DNA of 64,000 nucleotides from CAZHEV01 sp964531335 [NCBI: uncultured bacterium] (lineage in GTDB: Bacteria; Eisenbacteria; RBG-16-71-46; CAZHEV01), in the NCBI GenBank assembly GCA_964531335.1, contig CAZHEV010000003.1, positions 186,001-250,000 on the forward strand, written 5' to 3'. The position numbers and the translations under genes were made by a program. The notes beneath the pieces are model-generated. The model saw only the letters and a program-made list of their open reading frames with translations, had not been told where the DNA came from and did no database searches. Below, in pieces: positions 42,985 to 51,927 of the stretch (the stretch's first letter is position 1; every line of letters begins with the position of its first letter).

Positions 42985-42998
42985 TCTCATTCCCGACC

Positions 42999-43349
42999 AT
43001 GCTCAAACGAAAAATCGGACTGGCTCTCGGAGCTCTCCTCTTCGCCGCGCTGCCGGCCGCCCCGCCTCCCCCGGGCATGACGCCCGTGACGGCAAGGGCC
43101 GCCGCGGTCGCGCTCCTCATGGCGGTCATAGGCCAGGTAGTGGGGAACGAGCGAAGAGGCGCCATCGCTCCCGCTCTGATGCTGGCCGTTGCCTACTCGG
43201 CCGGCATAGGTGGACTGGGGACGCTCATAGGCACTCCACCCAATGTCATCTTCGCCTGGGCGGTGGAGAAGCTCTTTCCCGACATGGAGCCTATAGGGTT
43301 CCTGACCTGGATGACCGTGGCCGTGCCCGTGTTCAAGATTGCGCTGTAG
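42999..43349 (+). pseudogene. Internally deleted, truncated SLC13/DASS anion transporter
   Basis: The 116-residue frame joins two pieces of a sodium:dicarboxylate/sulfate symporter. Residues 1-43 look like the transporter N-terminus (IGLALGALLFAALPAAPPPPGMTPVTARAAAVALLMAV). From residue 50 the frame jumps to the mid-protein signature AVAYSAGIGGLGTLIGTPPNVIFAW, which in intact proteins lies more than 100 residues later. It then stops after FLTWMTVAVPVFKIAL. The normal protein has about 450-500 residues and 11 or more TMs. An internal deletion and a premature stop are the simplest reading; it cannot work as a transporter. No promoter of its own is evident, and it sits right after the efp terminator. 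Confidence 0.75.
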
Positions 43350-43459
43350 GAGGGGAACCCCCGGCCAAGACCGAAACCGCGCAACTACAAGCCTATTGCG
43401 CTATCATTGTGAGGTCGCCAAACTCGCCGAGCATCCGGCGATGGCGGGGCTGAGCTAAT

Positions 43460-43810
43460 ATGGACAGACAAGAACTTAAAAGACTGAGAGAAGCGCACCA
43501 AGATGAGATGCGCGCTGAACTGGAGAGGGTCCGTGAAGAGCTAATAGCGTCCGGCGCTCAGTTGATAGTACTTTTTGGTTCTGCGGCGGTCGGTGAGCCG
43601 AGGCTCTTCAGTGACATCGACCTGATCGTCGTGATGCCGAGCGAGCTTGATTTTCTTCCCAGGATAAGGGATCTCTACGCTCGAATTCGACCACAGGAGA
43701 TGGATATCTTTCCATACACCCCATCTGAGTTCGATGATCTGAAGGAGTCAAACGGATTCGTACGTTCGGCGCTCAGGAAAGGAAAGGTGCTCTATGAGAA
43801 AACCTCCTGA
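43460..43810 (+). CDS. Minimal nucleotidyltransferase (MNT), antitoxin-type
   Basis: The 116-residue protein has the pol-beta-like minimal nucleotidyltransferase motif: LFGSAAVGEPRLFSDIDLIV, with G40-S41 and the metal-binding D52 and D54. A helical N-terminal region precedes it. MNT proteins paired with HEPN proteins form type VII toxin-antitoxin systems in which the MNT enzyme AMPylates and silences the HEPN ribonuclease. The HEPN-type gene follows with a 17-bp overlap. The pair lies beside a broken transporter gene and is less GC-rich at third positions than its neighbours, suggesting acquisition. Confidence 0.85.
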   Translation: MDRQELKRLREAHQDEMRAELERVREELIASGAQLIVLFGSAAVGEPRLFSDIDLIVVMPSELDFLPRIRDLYARIRPQEMDIFPYTPSEFDDLKESNGFVRSALRKGKVLYEKTS

Positions 43811-44201
43811 AGAAGAGGGAAGGAGATGGTTGGATCAGGCTGAGGAGGACCTCAAGCATGCCGGCATGATTTTCACCAACGGCGGATACTATCTCGTTTG
43901 CTTCTTGTGCCAGCAGATCGCCGAAAAGGCCGTAAAGGCCTTCCTATACTCCAGAGGCGAAGAGCTCGTAACGGGACATTCCGTGAATAAGCTCTGTAAA
44001 TGGGCCGGGGAGTTCGACCCCGATTTTGCCAAACTATGCGATAGTGTGTCCATCTTAGACAGCTACTATGTGCCCACGCGCCACCCCAACGGACTGCCGG
44101 ACGGCATACCGGCTACTGTCTTCACAAAGGACGCCGCGAGCGACGCTCTCAAGCACGCCGAGCGGACGGTCAACCTGGCCAAGAAGAAACTCGTATCTTG
44201 A
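43794..44201 (+). CDS. HEPN-domain protein, partner of the MNT protein
   Basis: The 135-residue helical protein matches the HEPN domain: WLDQAEEDLKHAGMIFTNGGYYLVCFLCQQIAEKAVKAFLYSRG at the N-terminus, then VTGHSVNKLCKWA and the terminal helix ASDALKHAERTVNLAKKKL. The RNase motif R-x4-6-H of toxic HEPN proteins is not clear here; the nearest is R in YSRGEELVTGH with seven residues between. It may be a non-nuclease HEPN (kanamycin-nucleotidyltransferase-like pairing) rather than a toxin. The 17-bp overlap with the MNT gene couples their translation. Confidence 0.82.
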   Translation: MRKPPEEEGRRWLDQAEEDLKHAGMIFTNGGYYLVCFLCQQIAEKAVKAFLYSRGEELVTGHSVNKLCKWAGEFDPDFAKLCDSVSILDSYYVPTRHPNGLPDGIPATVFTKDAASDALKHAERTVNLAKKKLVS

Positions 44202-44308
44202 GCTTAAACGGACCCTGGCATGAAATCTTGGCTGGTCGCGGCCGTGAGTGTCGTGTTTTATAATGTGATCGTCTTCTGAAGATTGACCGAATGAGCTTCA
44301 ACCCAGGA

Positions 44309-45373
44309 CTACACGCCTTCATAAGTCAGCAGGGGGTCGAACACCTCGCAGCCGAGGGCCCCGGCGACGGCCGGGTCCTTGACGCTGGCGATCCGCGCCC
44401 AGGGAATCGAAAGCCGGGTGTTCCAATTCGTCTCGACCGCGCGGCCTTGGCCTATGACGACGAGCATCTCGGCGCCTGAGGCGCATGCGTCGAATTCTCT
44501 CGAGACTTTCATCATGTCCAGCCCCGAAGTAACGCTTCCCGACGAGATCAGCCGAAGCTTTCCCGTATCGAAGAGCGATCTCAATTCAGGATCCGTCCCG
44601 CTCATAGTCTGAAACAGCTCGGTCGCCTCCCCGGCGGTCATGTCGTTGAGCGCCGGGACCTCGTTGGCGGCAATGACGGAGGAGTAGCCGAGCGTCGCAA
44701 GATGTTTGACCAGCGTGGTTACGCCCAAGACCATCTCCGCGCCCGCGTTGTCGGTACAGATCACGATCGAGCCATCTTCTCGCGGCCCGTCCTTCAGACG
44801 CGCTTCGAGCTCCCCCAGCTCATCACGGAACCATGCCTTCCCGGCCAGCTCCGCTGTCCTGTCGAATACCGTGGTCTTCGCGTCCCTGTTGAGCTTTCGC
44901 GCCTCGGCGGAGCCCATGTCCACCAAGTTGCCGGCCATGACAAGCGACACGATCCATCGCAGCAGCTCCCGCTCGGAGGAGCCCGCGGGAACGACCTCCC
45001 CGGACCGGCCAAGCATAGCCAGCGCCCTCTCGTTGTCCCTGCGCTTGAGATCCCTGTATGGGTCGGGTATTCCGTGCTCGGTGAAGATGTGCCGGCGAAT
45101 CTCCACCACCTCGTTCACGGTGCGAGGTCCGTTCGGATCGAGCTCGCTTTCGAAGTCATCCAGGAACCGGCAGAACCTCACGTGCGCCCGGCGGCACTTC
45201 TCGTGCATCTCGGGCGATGCTTTCTCCGTGTAGCTGTCGAGCATGTGGCGCGAGTTCTTCCTCAGAGCCGTCATCCAGTAGCGGCGGGCCTCCTCATCGG
45301 CAACAAGGTCCCAAAGACCGGGCATGTAATTGTCGCGGTCGAGCAGCGCGGAGAAGACGGCGGTATCAGGCAT
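44309..45373 (-). CDS. ARMT1/DUF89-type damage-control phosphatase-like protein
   Basis: The 354-residue protein fits the DUF89 family of metal-dependent phosphatases that remove damaged sugar phosphates. Family motifs are GNLVDMGS, ICTDNAGAEMVLG (the metal site D-N-A-x-E) and the C-terminal Lys/Arg-rich loop. Length and an all-helical N-terminus match the ARMT1 subgroup. The substrate is unknown. Its start overlaps the end of the upstream CMD-family gene by 8 bp, so the two are co-translated. Confidence 0.8.
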   Translation of the reverse strand: MPDTAVFSALLDRDNYMPGLWDLVADEEARRYWMTALRKNSRHMLDSYTEKASPEMHEKCRRAHVRFCRFLDDFESELDPNGPRTVNEVVEIRRHIFTEHGIPDPYRDLKRRDNERALAMLGRSGEVVPAGSSERELLRWIVSLVMAGNLVDMGSAEARKLNRDAKTTVFDRTAELAGKAWFRDELGELEARLKDGPREDGSIVICTDNAGAEMVLGVTTLVKHLATLGYSSVIAANEVPALNDMTAGEATELFQTMSGTDPELRSLFDTGKLRLISSGSVTSGLDMMKVSREFDACASGAEMLVVIGQGRAVETNWNTRLSIPWARIASVKDPAVAGALGCEVFDPLLTYEGV

Positions 45374-46010
45374 CGCGCCTCCCGGCCCTTTCGATCTCCT
45401 CGGAGGCGAGATCGCGCGCCCACTTGGAGGCCCGGGGGCCGGCGACCCTTCCGGCGACCTTCACCGTCTCCATTATCGACTTCGGGGTGCATCCGACGTT
45501 CAGCGCCCCGTGGATGTGCGATCTCAGCTGGCGCGTCCAGCCGGTCGCGACCAGGGTTGCTATCACGCACAGCTCTCTCAAGGGGGGCTTGAGCGGCGGC
45601 CGGCTCAGCACCTTGCCGTATCCCTCGCGAATCATCCAGCTCCACATCTCGGGATGCAGCTCGATCGATCTCTTCCTCAGGGGCTCGTACTTGTCGCCGT
45701 ACACTTTCTTGCACAGCTTGAGGCCTCTGTTGATTATCGTCTCGGTGGAAGTGGCGGGAACTCGTATCCGGCGGGTGCCGAGCCCGGCGGTGACGTCTCT
45801 CAATACGACCAGTCCTTCCAGGGCCGCCGGGAAGCCCGCGAAGAGGTAGCACTGCAGTATCACCTCCTCGAGGTGGCGAATGGGTATGCCCTCGGAGATG
45901 GAGGTCTTTATGTATCTCTCAAGCCTGCCGGAGTCTCCGGCCGCGGCGGCTGCGGAGACGGCGGGGAGGTGCTTCTCCTCCTTCGACGGCTCGTATCTCT
46001 TTCTCGGCAC
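45366..46010 (-). CDS. Carboxymuconolactone decarboxylase (CMD/AhpD-like) family protein
   Basis: The product (214 residues from GTG 46010) has two CMD-like helical segments: EEVILQCYLFAGFPAALEGL, and RELCVIATLVATGWTRQLRSHIHGALNVGCTPKSIMETV. AhpD-type members use a CxxC for peroxide defence; that motif is not seen here, so a decarboxylase-like or unknown role is likelier. GGGAG lies 8 nt before the GTG. An ATG at 46046 and a GTG at 46070 are alternative starts. The gene diverges from the M24 peptidase and overlaps the DUF89 phosphatase gene. Confidence 0.75.
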   Translation of the reverse strand: MPRKRYEPSKEEKHLPAVSAAAAAGDSGRLERYIKTSISEGIPIRHLEEVILQCYLFAGFPAALEGLVVLRDVTAGLGTRRIRVPATSTETIINRGLKLCKKVYGDKYEPLRKRSIELHPEMWSWMIREGYGKVLSRPPLKPPLRELCVIATLVATGWTRQLRSHIHGALNVGCTPKSIMETVKVAGRVAGPRASKWARDLASEEIERAGRRDA

Positions 46011-46077
46011 CCGGATGTCTCCCGTATGTCCCCGGGGGGCGGCCATGGCCCACCGGGGGTAGGTCCGCACACTCGAC

Positions 46078-46106
46078 TTTACTAGGCTGACTCGAGCGTC
46101 TATATT
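46078..46106 (+). promoter_or_regulatory. Promoter of the M24 peptidase gene
   Basis: TTTACT (46078-46083), 17-bp spacer, TATATT (46101-46106). The start falls near 46113, about 30 bases before the TTG start, with AGGAGGAG between. Confidence 0.48.
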
Positions 46107-46144
46107 CGCAGATAAGAACGCCTACGGTCAACAAGGAGGAGACC

Positions 46145-47329
46145 TTGGAATACGTACCTAAAGAAGAGATAGAGGGGCGCATAAAGCGCCTGCAAGAGAA
46201 ACTGGAGGAAGAAGGCCTGGACGGGTGTCTAATCCTCCAGATGACGGACCTGTTCTACTTCACCGGCACTCTGCAGAACGCCGTTTTATGGGTGCCGGCT
46301 TCGGGCGACGCCGTCCTGGCGGTCAAGATGAGTCTCGAGAGGGCGAAGGCGGAGTCCCCCTTGGAGAAGATCGTGGCCATGCGGAGCTACCGCCGGCTCC
46401 CCGAGCTGCTGGGCTTCGCGAAGCCGCCGGCCAAGATCGGCATGGAACTCGACGTCCTGCCGGTCTCCGTACACTCGAAGCTCGCAAAGTCCATAGGAAG
46501 CCTGGAGAGCGTCGATGTTTCGACGACGATCCGGCGGATCAGGGCCGTCAAGAGCGCCTACGAGATTTCTCAAATAGAGCGCGCCGGCGAGATCCACGCC
46601 GAGGTGTTCGCCCTTGTGCCGACGATAATGAGGGAGGGCATGAGGGAGATCGACGTCGTCATGAAGCTGGAAGCCGAGTACGGTGCGAGGGGCCACGCTG
46701 CGCCCATAAGGCTGCGCTCGTGGAACACGGAGTTCTACGCCGGAGTGGTGAGCGCGGGAGTTTCTGCCAACGCGCCAACCGCCTTCGACGGCCCCGACGG
46801 CATGGCCGGCATGAGCCCGGCTTCGCCGCAGATGGCGGGACTCCGCGAGATAGCCAAGGGTGAGCCCGTGATAGTGGACATAGTGTGCAATCATAACGGG
46901 TACCTGGCCGACAAGACCCGCATCTTCTGCATCGGCCGGCCGCCGGAGGAGGCTCTGAAGGCACACGAGCTGGCAATAGAGATACAGAAGGAAATCGGCG
47001 AGACGTTGACGCCGGGCGCTATCCCTGAAGAGATATACAACAAGGCCAAGCAGAGAGGTGACGCGAGCCCTTGGGCGGAGACATTCATGGGCTACGGTGA
47101 CAACCAGGTCTCGTTCGTGGGCCACGGTGTGGGGCTCGAGCTCGACGAGCTGCCCGTGCTGGCCCATCGCTTCAAGGAGCCGCTGGCCGAGGGCATGACC
47201 ATCGCCGTGGAGCCCAAGTTCTTCCTGGAAGGGATAGGGGCGGTCGGGGTCGAGGACACCTTTGTGGTGGAAAAAGGCGGCGGCAGAAAGCTCACCAAGT
47301 TCCCCGTGGAGATACAGGTAATAGAATAG
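46145..47329 (+). CDS. M24-family Xaa-Pro aminopeptidase-like metallopeptidase
   Basis: The 394-residue protein has the creatinase-like N-terminal domain (about 1-130) and a pita-bread C-terminal domain. The five metal ligands are present: two Asp in IVDIVCNHNGYLADKTR, His in SFVGHGVGLELDE, Glu in IAVEPKFFL and Glu in GVEDTFVV. It should remove N-terminal residues before proline, or act on a related dipeptide or amide, in the cytoplasm. The TTG at 46145 follows AGGAGGAG by 4 nt. Single gene with its own promoter. Confidence 0.9.
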   Translation: MEYVPKEEIEGRIKRLQEKLEEEGLDGCLILQMTDLFYFTGTLQNAVLWVPASGDAVLAVKMSLERAKAESPLEKIVAMRSYRRLPELLGFAKPPAKIGMELDVLPVSVHSKLAKSIGSLESVDVSTTIRRIRAVKSAYEISQIERAGEIHAEVFALVPTIMREGMREIDVVMKLEAEYGARGHAAPIRLRSWNTEFYAGVVSAGVSANAPTAFDGPDGMAGMSPASPQMAGLREIAKGEPVIVDIVCNHNGYLADKTRIFCIGRPPEEALKAHELAIEIQKEIGETLTPGAIPEEIYNKAKQRGDASPWAETFMGYGDNQVSFVGHGVGLELDELPVLAHRFKEPLAEGMTIAVEPKFFLEGIGAVGVEDTFVVEKGGGRKLTKFPVEIQVIE

Positions 47330-47332
47330 GGG

Positions 47333-48619
47333 CTATTTCGCGCGGGTCTTCTCCAGGTGCTTCCTCATGGCGTTGTCCATGTCTATCGCGCACAGCGGGC
47401 CGCACATGGTACATACGGCGCTCTCATAGGCCTCGCTCGAGGCCCTCATCTCCCTTGCGCGCTCGGGGTCTATCGCCAGCGAGTACATCTTCTCCCAATC
47501 CAGGGCCTTCCTTGCCTCGGACATGGACCTGTCCCAGTCCTTGGCCCCCTTCACGCCCTTCACTATGTCGGCTGTGTGGGCCGCGATGCGCGCGGCGATG
47601 ACGCCTTCCCTTACGTCCTCCACCGTGGGCAGCCTCAGATGCTCGGCTCGAGTGACGTAGCACAGGAAGTCCGCGCCGCTGGCCGCGGCGATGGCACCCC
47701 CTATGGCCGAGGTTATATGATCGTATCCCGGTGCGACGTCCGTGGTCAGCGGGCCGAGCACGTAGAAGGGCGCTCCGCCGCAGAGCTTCTTCTCCAGCTC
47801 CACGTTGGCCTCGATCTCGTCGAGCGGCACGTGGCCCGGCCCTTCGATCATCACCTGGACTCCTCGGTCCCTTGCTCTCGCAGCCAGCTCTCCGAGGATC
47901 GCGAGCTCCCTGAACTGCGCCTGATCGCTTGCGTCGTGAATGGCGCCTGGTCTTAGACCGTCTCCCAGGCTCAAAGTGACGTCGTGCTCCAGGGCGATGT
48001 CGAGCAGGCGGTCGTAGTGCTCGTAGAGCGGATTCTCCCGGCCGGTCCTGCAGATCCAGGAGGCCATCACGCTTCCGCCCCTGCTTACTATGCCGCACAC
48101 CCGTCCCTGGTCGAGAAGCCTGTCCAGCGAGTCCTTGGTCACGCCGCAGTGGACTGTCACGAAGTCCACCCCTTGCCGGGCCTGCTTGTCGATCACCTCG
48201 AAGATGTCGTCGGCGGTGTAGTCCTGTACGCCGCGCTCGGATATGACCTGGTAGATCGGCACGGTTCCCATCATTACGGCGCACTTCTTCAGCAGGGCGA
48301 GCCGCATGTCGTCCAGGTCCTCGCCCGTGCTCAGGTCCATTACCGCGTCTGCTCCGGCCTTGACGGAGACGTTCAGCTTCTCGATCTCCTCGTCCAGGCT
48401 CTTGTGTTGGGCTGAGTAGCCTATGTTGGCGTTTATCTTGGTGCGAAGGCCCGCCCCGATCCCCCTGGGCCTGAAGCGGTGATGCAGGTTCTTGGGGATG
48501 ACAACGGTGCCCTGGGCCACGGAATCGCGCACGACGGCGGGCTCGAGACCTTCGTCCTCCGCCACGGCCCGCATGGCATCGGTAATATCGCCCTTCTTGG
48601 CTGCTTCCAGCTGTGTCAT
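47333..48619 (-). CDS. thiC: Phosphomethylpyrimidine synthase (thiamine biosynthesis)
   Basis: ThiC turns 5-aminoimidazole ribotide into the thiamine pyrimidine (HMP-P) by radical SAM chemistry. The 428-residue product is the compact, anaerobe-type ThiC. It keeps the substrate motifs [53 protein letters not shown] and the C-terminal cluster motif CTMCGPLC (CxxCxxxxC). TAGAT follows GAAGAGGTGATT as ribosome site and start. No TPP riboswitch is visible in its leader, which is unusual for thiC. A good promoter lies at 48665-48693. Confidence 0.96.
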   Translation of the reverse strand: MTQLEAAKKGDITDAMRAVAEDEGLEPAVVRDSVAQGTVVIPKNLHHRFRPRGIGAGLRTKINANIGYSAQHKSLDEEIEKLNVSVKAGADAVMDLSTGEDLDDMRLALLKKCAVMMGTVPIYQVISERGVQDYTADDIFEVIDKQARQGVDFVTVHCGVTKDSLDRLLDQGRVCGIVSRGGSVMASWICRTGRENPLYEHYDRLLDIALEHDVTLSLGDGLRPGAIHDASDQAQFRELAILGELAARARDRGVQVMIEGPGHVPLDEIEANVELEKKLCGGAPFYVLGPLTTDVAPGYDHITSAIGGAIAAASGADFLCYVTRAEHLRLPTVEDVREGVIAARIAAHTADIVKGVKGAKDWDRSMSEARKALDWEKMYSLAIDPERAREMRASSEAYESAVCTMCGPLCAIDMDNAMRKHLEKTRAK

Positions 48620-48664
48620 CTAAATCACCTCTTCGCAAGCCACCGGGGATCGGTCATCGATAGT

Positions 48665-48693
48665 ATTATAAGCCTCCATAGGTCCGCGAACAA
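48665..48693 (-). promoter_or_regulatory. Promoter of thiC
   Basis: On the minus strand TTGTTC (48688-48693), 17-bp spacer, perfect TATAAT (48665-48670). The start would be near 48658, only about 40 nt before the thiC ATG, which leaves no room for a TPP riboswitch. Confidence 0.6.
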
Positions 48694-48698
48694 GAAAA

Positions 48699-48779
48699 GG
48701 ACGCCTGCGCAACGCGATTGCCGTGATCCGGGCGGTGAGGTACCGGCCGGACCTGCCGCAGTACGAAGCGCAGGCGCCC
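48699..48779 (-). terminator. Long-range hairpin downstream of the ferredoxin gene
   Basis: CGCCTGCGC (48702-48710) pairs perfectly with GCGCAGGCG (48768-48776), with two further G-C pairs beyond one mismatch, enclosing 57 nt that can fold further (GGTACCGGCC type). On the minus strand it is followed by CTTTTCTTG. It most likely ends the ferredoxin transcript, though a structured regulatory RNA is possible. Confidence 0.4.
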
Positions 48780-48801
48780 GCTCAGAGCTAACCGGCGAAT
48801 C

Positions 48802-49050
48802 TCATTCGGGATGCAGCCGGGCTTTCTTCTCGAGAAGCTCTTCCTTCGATTCCTCGTAGTCGGGATTCGGGAAGATACACTCCACAGGGCATACGGAAAT
48901 GCACTGAGGTTCATCGTGGAACCCCACGCACTCGTTGCACTTTTCGGGATCTATCACGTAGATCTCGTCGCCCTCGGAAATCGCCTCGTTAGGGCACTCG
49001 GGCTCGCACGCCGCGCAGTTAATGCACTCCTCGTTGATCAGCAGTGCCAC
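48802..49050 (-). CDS. YfhL-family 2[4Fe-4S] ferredoxin
   Basis: The 82-residue protein starts ALLINEECINCAACEPECPNEAI, the YfhL/Alvin-type ferredoxin signature. The second cluster motif is CNECVGFHDEPQCISVCP, with the six- to nine-residue insertion between the Cys pairs that marks this group, followed by the C-terminal helix ESKEELLEKKARL. It is a low-potential electron carrier in the cytoplasm. The GTG at 49050 is preferred: AAGGAGGTGA, a full anti-SD match, lies 5 nt upstream, and the upstream GTG at 49059 overlaps it. A promoter and a palindrome lie just upstream. Confidence 0.93.
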   Translation of the reverse strand: MALLINEECINCAACEPECPNEAISEGDEIYVIDPEKCNECVGFHDEPQCISVCPVECIFPNPDYEESKEELLEKKARLHPE

Positions 49051-49133
49051 CAGCTTCACCTCCTTGACCTTCTAGGCATCTTCCTCACGCGCACTGACTA
49101 GTTACCGTCGATCGGACGAGCCGATCGTTGCAC

Positions 49134-49163
49134 ATAATTCTCTCTGTGGGTCCGGAAAGTCAA
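49134..49163 (-). promoter_or_regulatory. Possible promoter of the ferredoxin gene
   Basis: On the minus strand TTGACT (49158-49163), 18-bp spacer, AATTAT (49134-49139). Immediately downstream is a perfect palindrome, CGATCGG-ACGAG-CCGATCG (49109-49127), which may be an operator or a leader hairpin. Confidence 0.42.
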
Positions 49164-49246
49164 CCCCTTTTGGGGGCGATGGAGTTGACTCGAGGTGCGG
49201 AGGGTCACTTTCATTCTAGCAGCCACCCCAGGGCGGGAACAAGGCT

Positions 49247-49275
49247 AATCTTACCTCTCCAAATCTTACCTCTCC
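49247..49275. repeat. 15-bp tandem duplication across the stop codon of the HEAT-cyclophilin gene
   Basis: AATCTTACCTCTCC occurs at 49247-49260 and again at 49262-49275, period 15. The coding stop lies in the gene-proximal copy; the second copy provides another in-frame stop. Confidence 0.7.
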
Positions 49276-51212
49276 ACCTCGGCACTCTGCATTCTAGCTC
49301 CGACCTGAATCCGGTCGACCACGTCCATGCCCTCCTCGACCTGTCCGAAGACCGTGTACCTGCCGTCCAGGTGGGGCTGAGGGCTGTGGGTTATGAAGAA
49401 CTGGCTGCCCCCCGTGTCCTTGCCGGCCAGGGCCATTCCTACGGTGCCCCGGCTGTAGCCGACCCGGTTGTACTCGCAGGGGATCATGTAGCCGGGGCCT
49501 CCCCAACCGTCCCCTCTCGGACACCCTCCCTGGACGACGAAATCGGGCACCACCCTGTGGAAGGTCAAACCGTCGTAGAATCCCTTCTCGGCCAGCCTTG
49601 CGAAGTTGGCCGCGGTCACCGGGGCCTCCTCGGCCAACAGCCGGATGACTATGTCTCCCTTCTCGGTCTTCAGGCGCACCCGTGCCCCGACCAGGCCGCG
49701 GGCGTATCGCAGGTCGGCCTCTCCGGCGATAACGGAGTTGACCGGCACCCTCTCGGAATAGTCGTTGCCGGTTATCTCCTTCAAGGCCCAGGCCGCCCTC
49801 TCCGCGACGGGTTTCCTCGTATCGTCCAGTGCCCTCTCCAATAGGGGGAGGGCCTCGCGGCTTCCGATCTTGCCAAGTGCCTCGATAATCTCGTGGTGAG
49901 GCGTGACGTCCGAGACATCGGGGAAGCGCTCGTAGAGGGTGGCGAGCTCGCGCGCCCACTTGCCGTCGCCCGACCCTGCCACCGCCTTTGCCAGGGACGC
50001 CGCTACGACCATGTCGTCGCATCGCGCCGCCGGATCCCACAGGGCGTCCTTGTCGTAACTCGAAAGCGTAGAGAGCGCGTCGAGAGCCGAAGCGAGCACC
50101 GCAGGCTCCCTCTCACGCGAGACGAGATTGACCAGGGCCACGGAGGAGCGGTTGTCTCCGATCGTGCCCAGCCCCTCGGCGGCCGCGGCCCTCAATCTAC
50201 GGTTTCGAGACTCCAGCATATCGACAAGGTAGGGGAAGGCGCCCGCACTGTCCGCCTCGGCCAATCCTTTGGCCGAGGCCGCCGCAATTCTCCAGTTGTT
50301 GCTGTCCAGCATGTCTTTCAGGACGCCTGCGGCCCTGGGCCCCCCGAGCTTTCCCAGGGAAGTCAACGCGGTAAGGGCGAGATGCTCGTTATCTGAGGCC
50401 GCCAGGTGTACTAAGGGCTCTACGGCACGCGCGTCGCCGGACTCGCCGAGTGCTCTGGCCGCGTCCACGGCCACCCTCCAGTCGCGATCGGCGAGCATGC
50501 TTATCAAGGGGAACAGCCCTCGGTGGCTCTTTGTATCGCCCAGCCCGCGAGCAGAGTAGGACCTTACCAGGGGATGGCGGTCGCCCAACCCGGTTATGAA
50601 GGCGTCGATCGCCGGAACCACCTTTCGCCTCGCCAGCGCGTAGAACACTTTCCAGCGGGTTTCGTCGTCGAACTCCCCCGCGTGCTCGATCAGGGCTAGG
50701 TCGGCGCCCTCGTGCGGGATCTGTCTGCGGCCCAGGAGGCCCAGCGCGATCGCCGCCCGGCCGCGGACTGCCGATCTCGGATCGTCCAGAGAGCGCGAGA
50801 GAACCGCGGATGAGTCTTCTGCGCCCACCTTGCCTATCGCCTCTACGATGCGCTCGCGGACCCCCGGATCCTCCTCGCGCTCCAGGGCGCCGATGAGTAT
50901 TGCCTCGGCCTCCGCGTCCCACATCTGTCCCAGCGCAAAGGCGGCGGCGTTCCTGACCGACGGCTCGGCATCGGAAAGAGCCGCGGAGAGCGCCCCTATG
51001 GTGGAAGGGTCCTGGATTCTGGCGAGCGCCATCGCCGAGCGGGCTCTGATCTCTGGATCTTGGTGCTGTAGATACCCAAGGAGGGCTCCGTCGCCGAGCG
51101 AGCGGTGATACTCCAGATGCGCTATGGTCTCCTTCGAAGATTCTCGCTTGGTCACGCAGGCGGTTTGAAGGGCCAGGGCGGATGCCAGCAGGCACAGGAG
51201 GAGTCGCTTCAT
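49266..51212 (-). CDS. HEAT-repeat lipoprotein fused to a cyclophilin-type peptidyl-prolyl isomerase
   Basis: The 648-residue protein begins with a lipobox ([10 protein letters not shown]). About 450 residues of tandem HEAT/PBS-lyase-like repeats follow, units of about 31 residues such as [21 protein letters not shown]. The C-terminal 150 residues are a full cyclophilin domain: [29 protein letters not shown] with the catalytic Arg after FH, then [33 protein letters not shown]. It should be membrane-anchored in the periplasm, the repeats binding clients and the cyclophilin isomerising prolyl bonds. A 15-bp tandem duplication spans the stop codon. Single gene. Confidence 0.88.
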   Translation of the reverse strand: MKRLLLCLLASALALQTACVTKRESSKETIAHLEYHRSLGDGALLGYLQHQDPEIRARSAMALARIQDPSTIGALSAALSDAEPSVRNAAAFALGQMWDAEAEAILIGALEREEDPGVRERIVEAIGKVGAEDSSAVLSRSLDDPRSAVRGRAAIALGLLGRRQIPHEGADLALIEHAGEFDDETRWKVFYALARRKVVPAIDAFITGLGDRHPLVRSYSARGLGDTKSHRGLFPLISMLADRDWRVAVDAARALGESGDARAVEPLVHLAASDNEHLALTALTSLGKLGGPRAAGVLKDMLDSNNWRIAAASAKGLAEADSAGAFPYLVDMLESRNRRLRAAAAEGLGTIGDNRSSVALVNLVSREREPAVLASALDALSTLSSYDKDALWDPAARCDDMVVAASLAKAVAGSGDGKWARELATLYERFPDVSDVTPHHEIIEALGKIGSREALPLLERALDDTRKPVAERAAWALKEITGNDYSERVPVNSVIAGEADLRYARGLVGARVRLKTEKGDIVIRLLAEEAPVTAANFARLAEKGFYDGLTFHRVVPDFVVQGGCPRGDGWGGPGYMIPCEYNRVGYSRGTVGMALAGKDTGGSQFFITHSPQPHLDGRYTVFGQVEEGMDVVDRIQVGARMQSAEVER

Positions 51213-51338
51213 AGGGGCCTCCGGGTGTGGTGCTCAGACCGCTAATGTTCTCTGGTTCATGCAAGCCGCAAGAGGATAGGACGGCCTCGCCCCGGGGCAA
51301 GGTGTCTCTATGTGTCCAAGAGGGGCGGCTCCGGGACA

Positions 51339-51719
51339 TCAGTAGACTTCTGGAAGGGGCTCCGGTTCATACGGCTCATCGCTGACCACGGTGGTCTCCT
51401 TGTAGCCTATGGAGATTAGCGCGCGCCTCAGGATGTCCACCTCGAGCTGCTCCGGGTCATAGCGGGCCCAAGCGCGCTTCTCGAGGAAGTTCGCGTAGGC
51501 CTTGTCGACGCCGTCGTATTGTTCGAGAGCCTCCTTTATCTTGAGCGCGCAGTTGCCGCAACACATCCCAGGCACCGAGAAGGTGATCTTCCTGAGATTG
51601 GACTTGGAATCGGCGCGGCTGTTCTCCGATGAACACCCGGTCCAAAGAGAGGCCGCCAAGCCCAGGATGCAGAGGCCCGTCAGCGCGAGCAATGTCCCGT
51701 ATTTAATGCGCCTGAACAT
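51339..51719 (-). CDS. Heavy-metal-associated (HMA) domain lipoprotein, MerP-like
   Basis: The 126-residue protein has a lipoprotein signal (LALTGLCILGLAASLWTGC) and then a single HMA domain of about 70 residues. The domain contains KITFSVPGMCCGNCALKIKEALEQYDGV, with the metal motif MCCGNC, and a closing ALISIGYKETTV strand. HMA domains bind Cu(I), Hg(II) or similar metals between the two Cys. As a periplasmic lipoprotein it may be a metal chaperone. The ATG at 51719 begins the signal; upstream in-frame starts give non-signal residues. It is followed after 126 bp by the HEAT-cyclophilin lipoprotein on the same strand. Confidence 0.83.
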   Translation of the reverse strand: MFRRIKYGTLLALTGLCILGLAASLWTGCSSENSRADSKSNLRKITFSVPGMCCGNCALKIKEALEQYDGVDKAYANFLEKRAWARYDPEQLEVDILRRALISIGYKETTVVSDEPYEPEPLPEVY

Positions 51720-51927
51720 AACACCATCATGATAGCAAGGCCGGCGGCGACAGTCAAGGCAGCCGAGCCGCGCAACTGGGAGCCGCGCAACCCAAGCGGC
51801 GCGGGGGAGCAAGGCCTAGGCGAGCGAGCCATACGGAGACCAGAGATGGACGTGCCGGCTCGGACCGCCGGCGCGGGCAATCCGGGAGGTGCCGCCGCCG
51901 AAATCTCACCACAAGATGCATCTTGCC

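Noticed and set aside
48666-48914. 82-codon minus-strand frame between thiC and ferredoxin
   Set aside because: It overlaps the thiC promoter and the hairpin, lies out of frame over the ferredoxin gene, and has no protein-like pattern.
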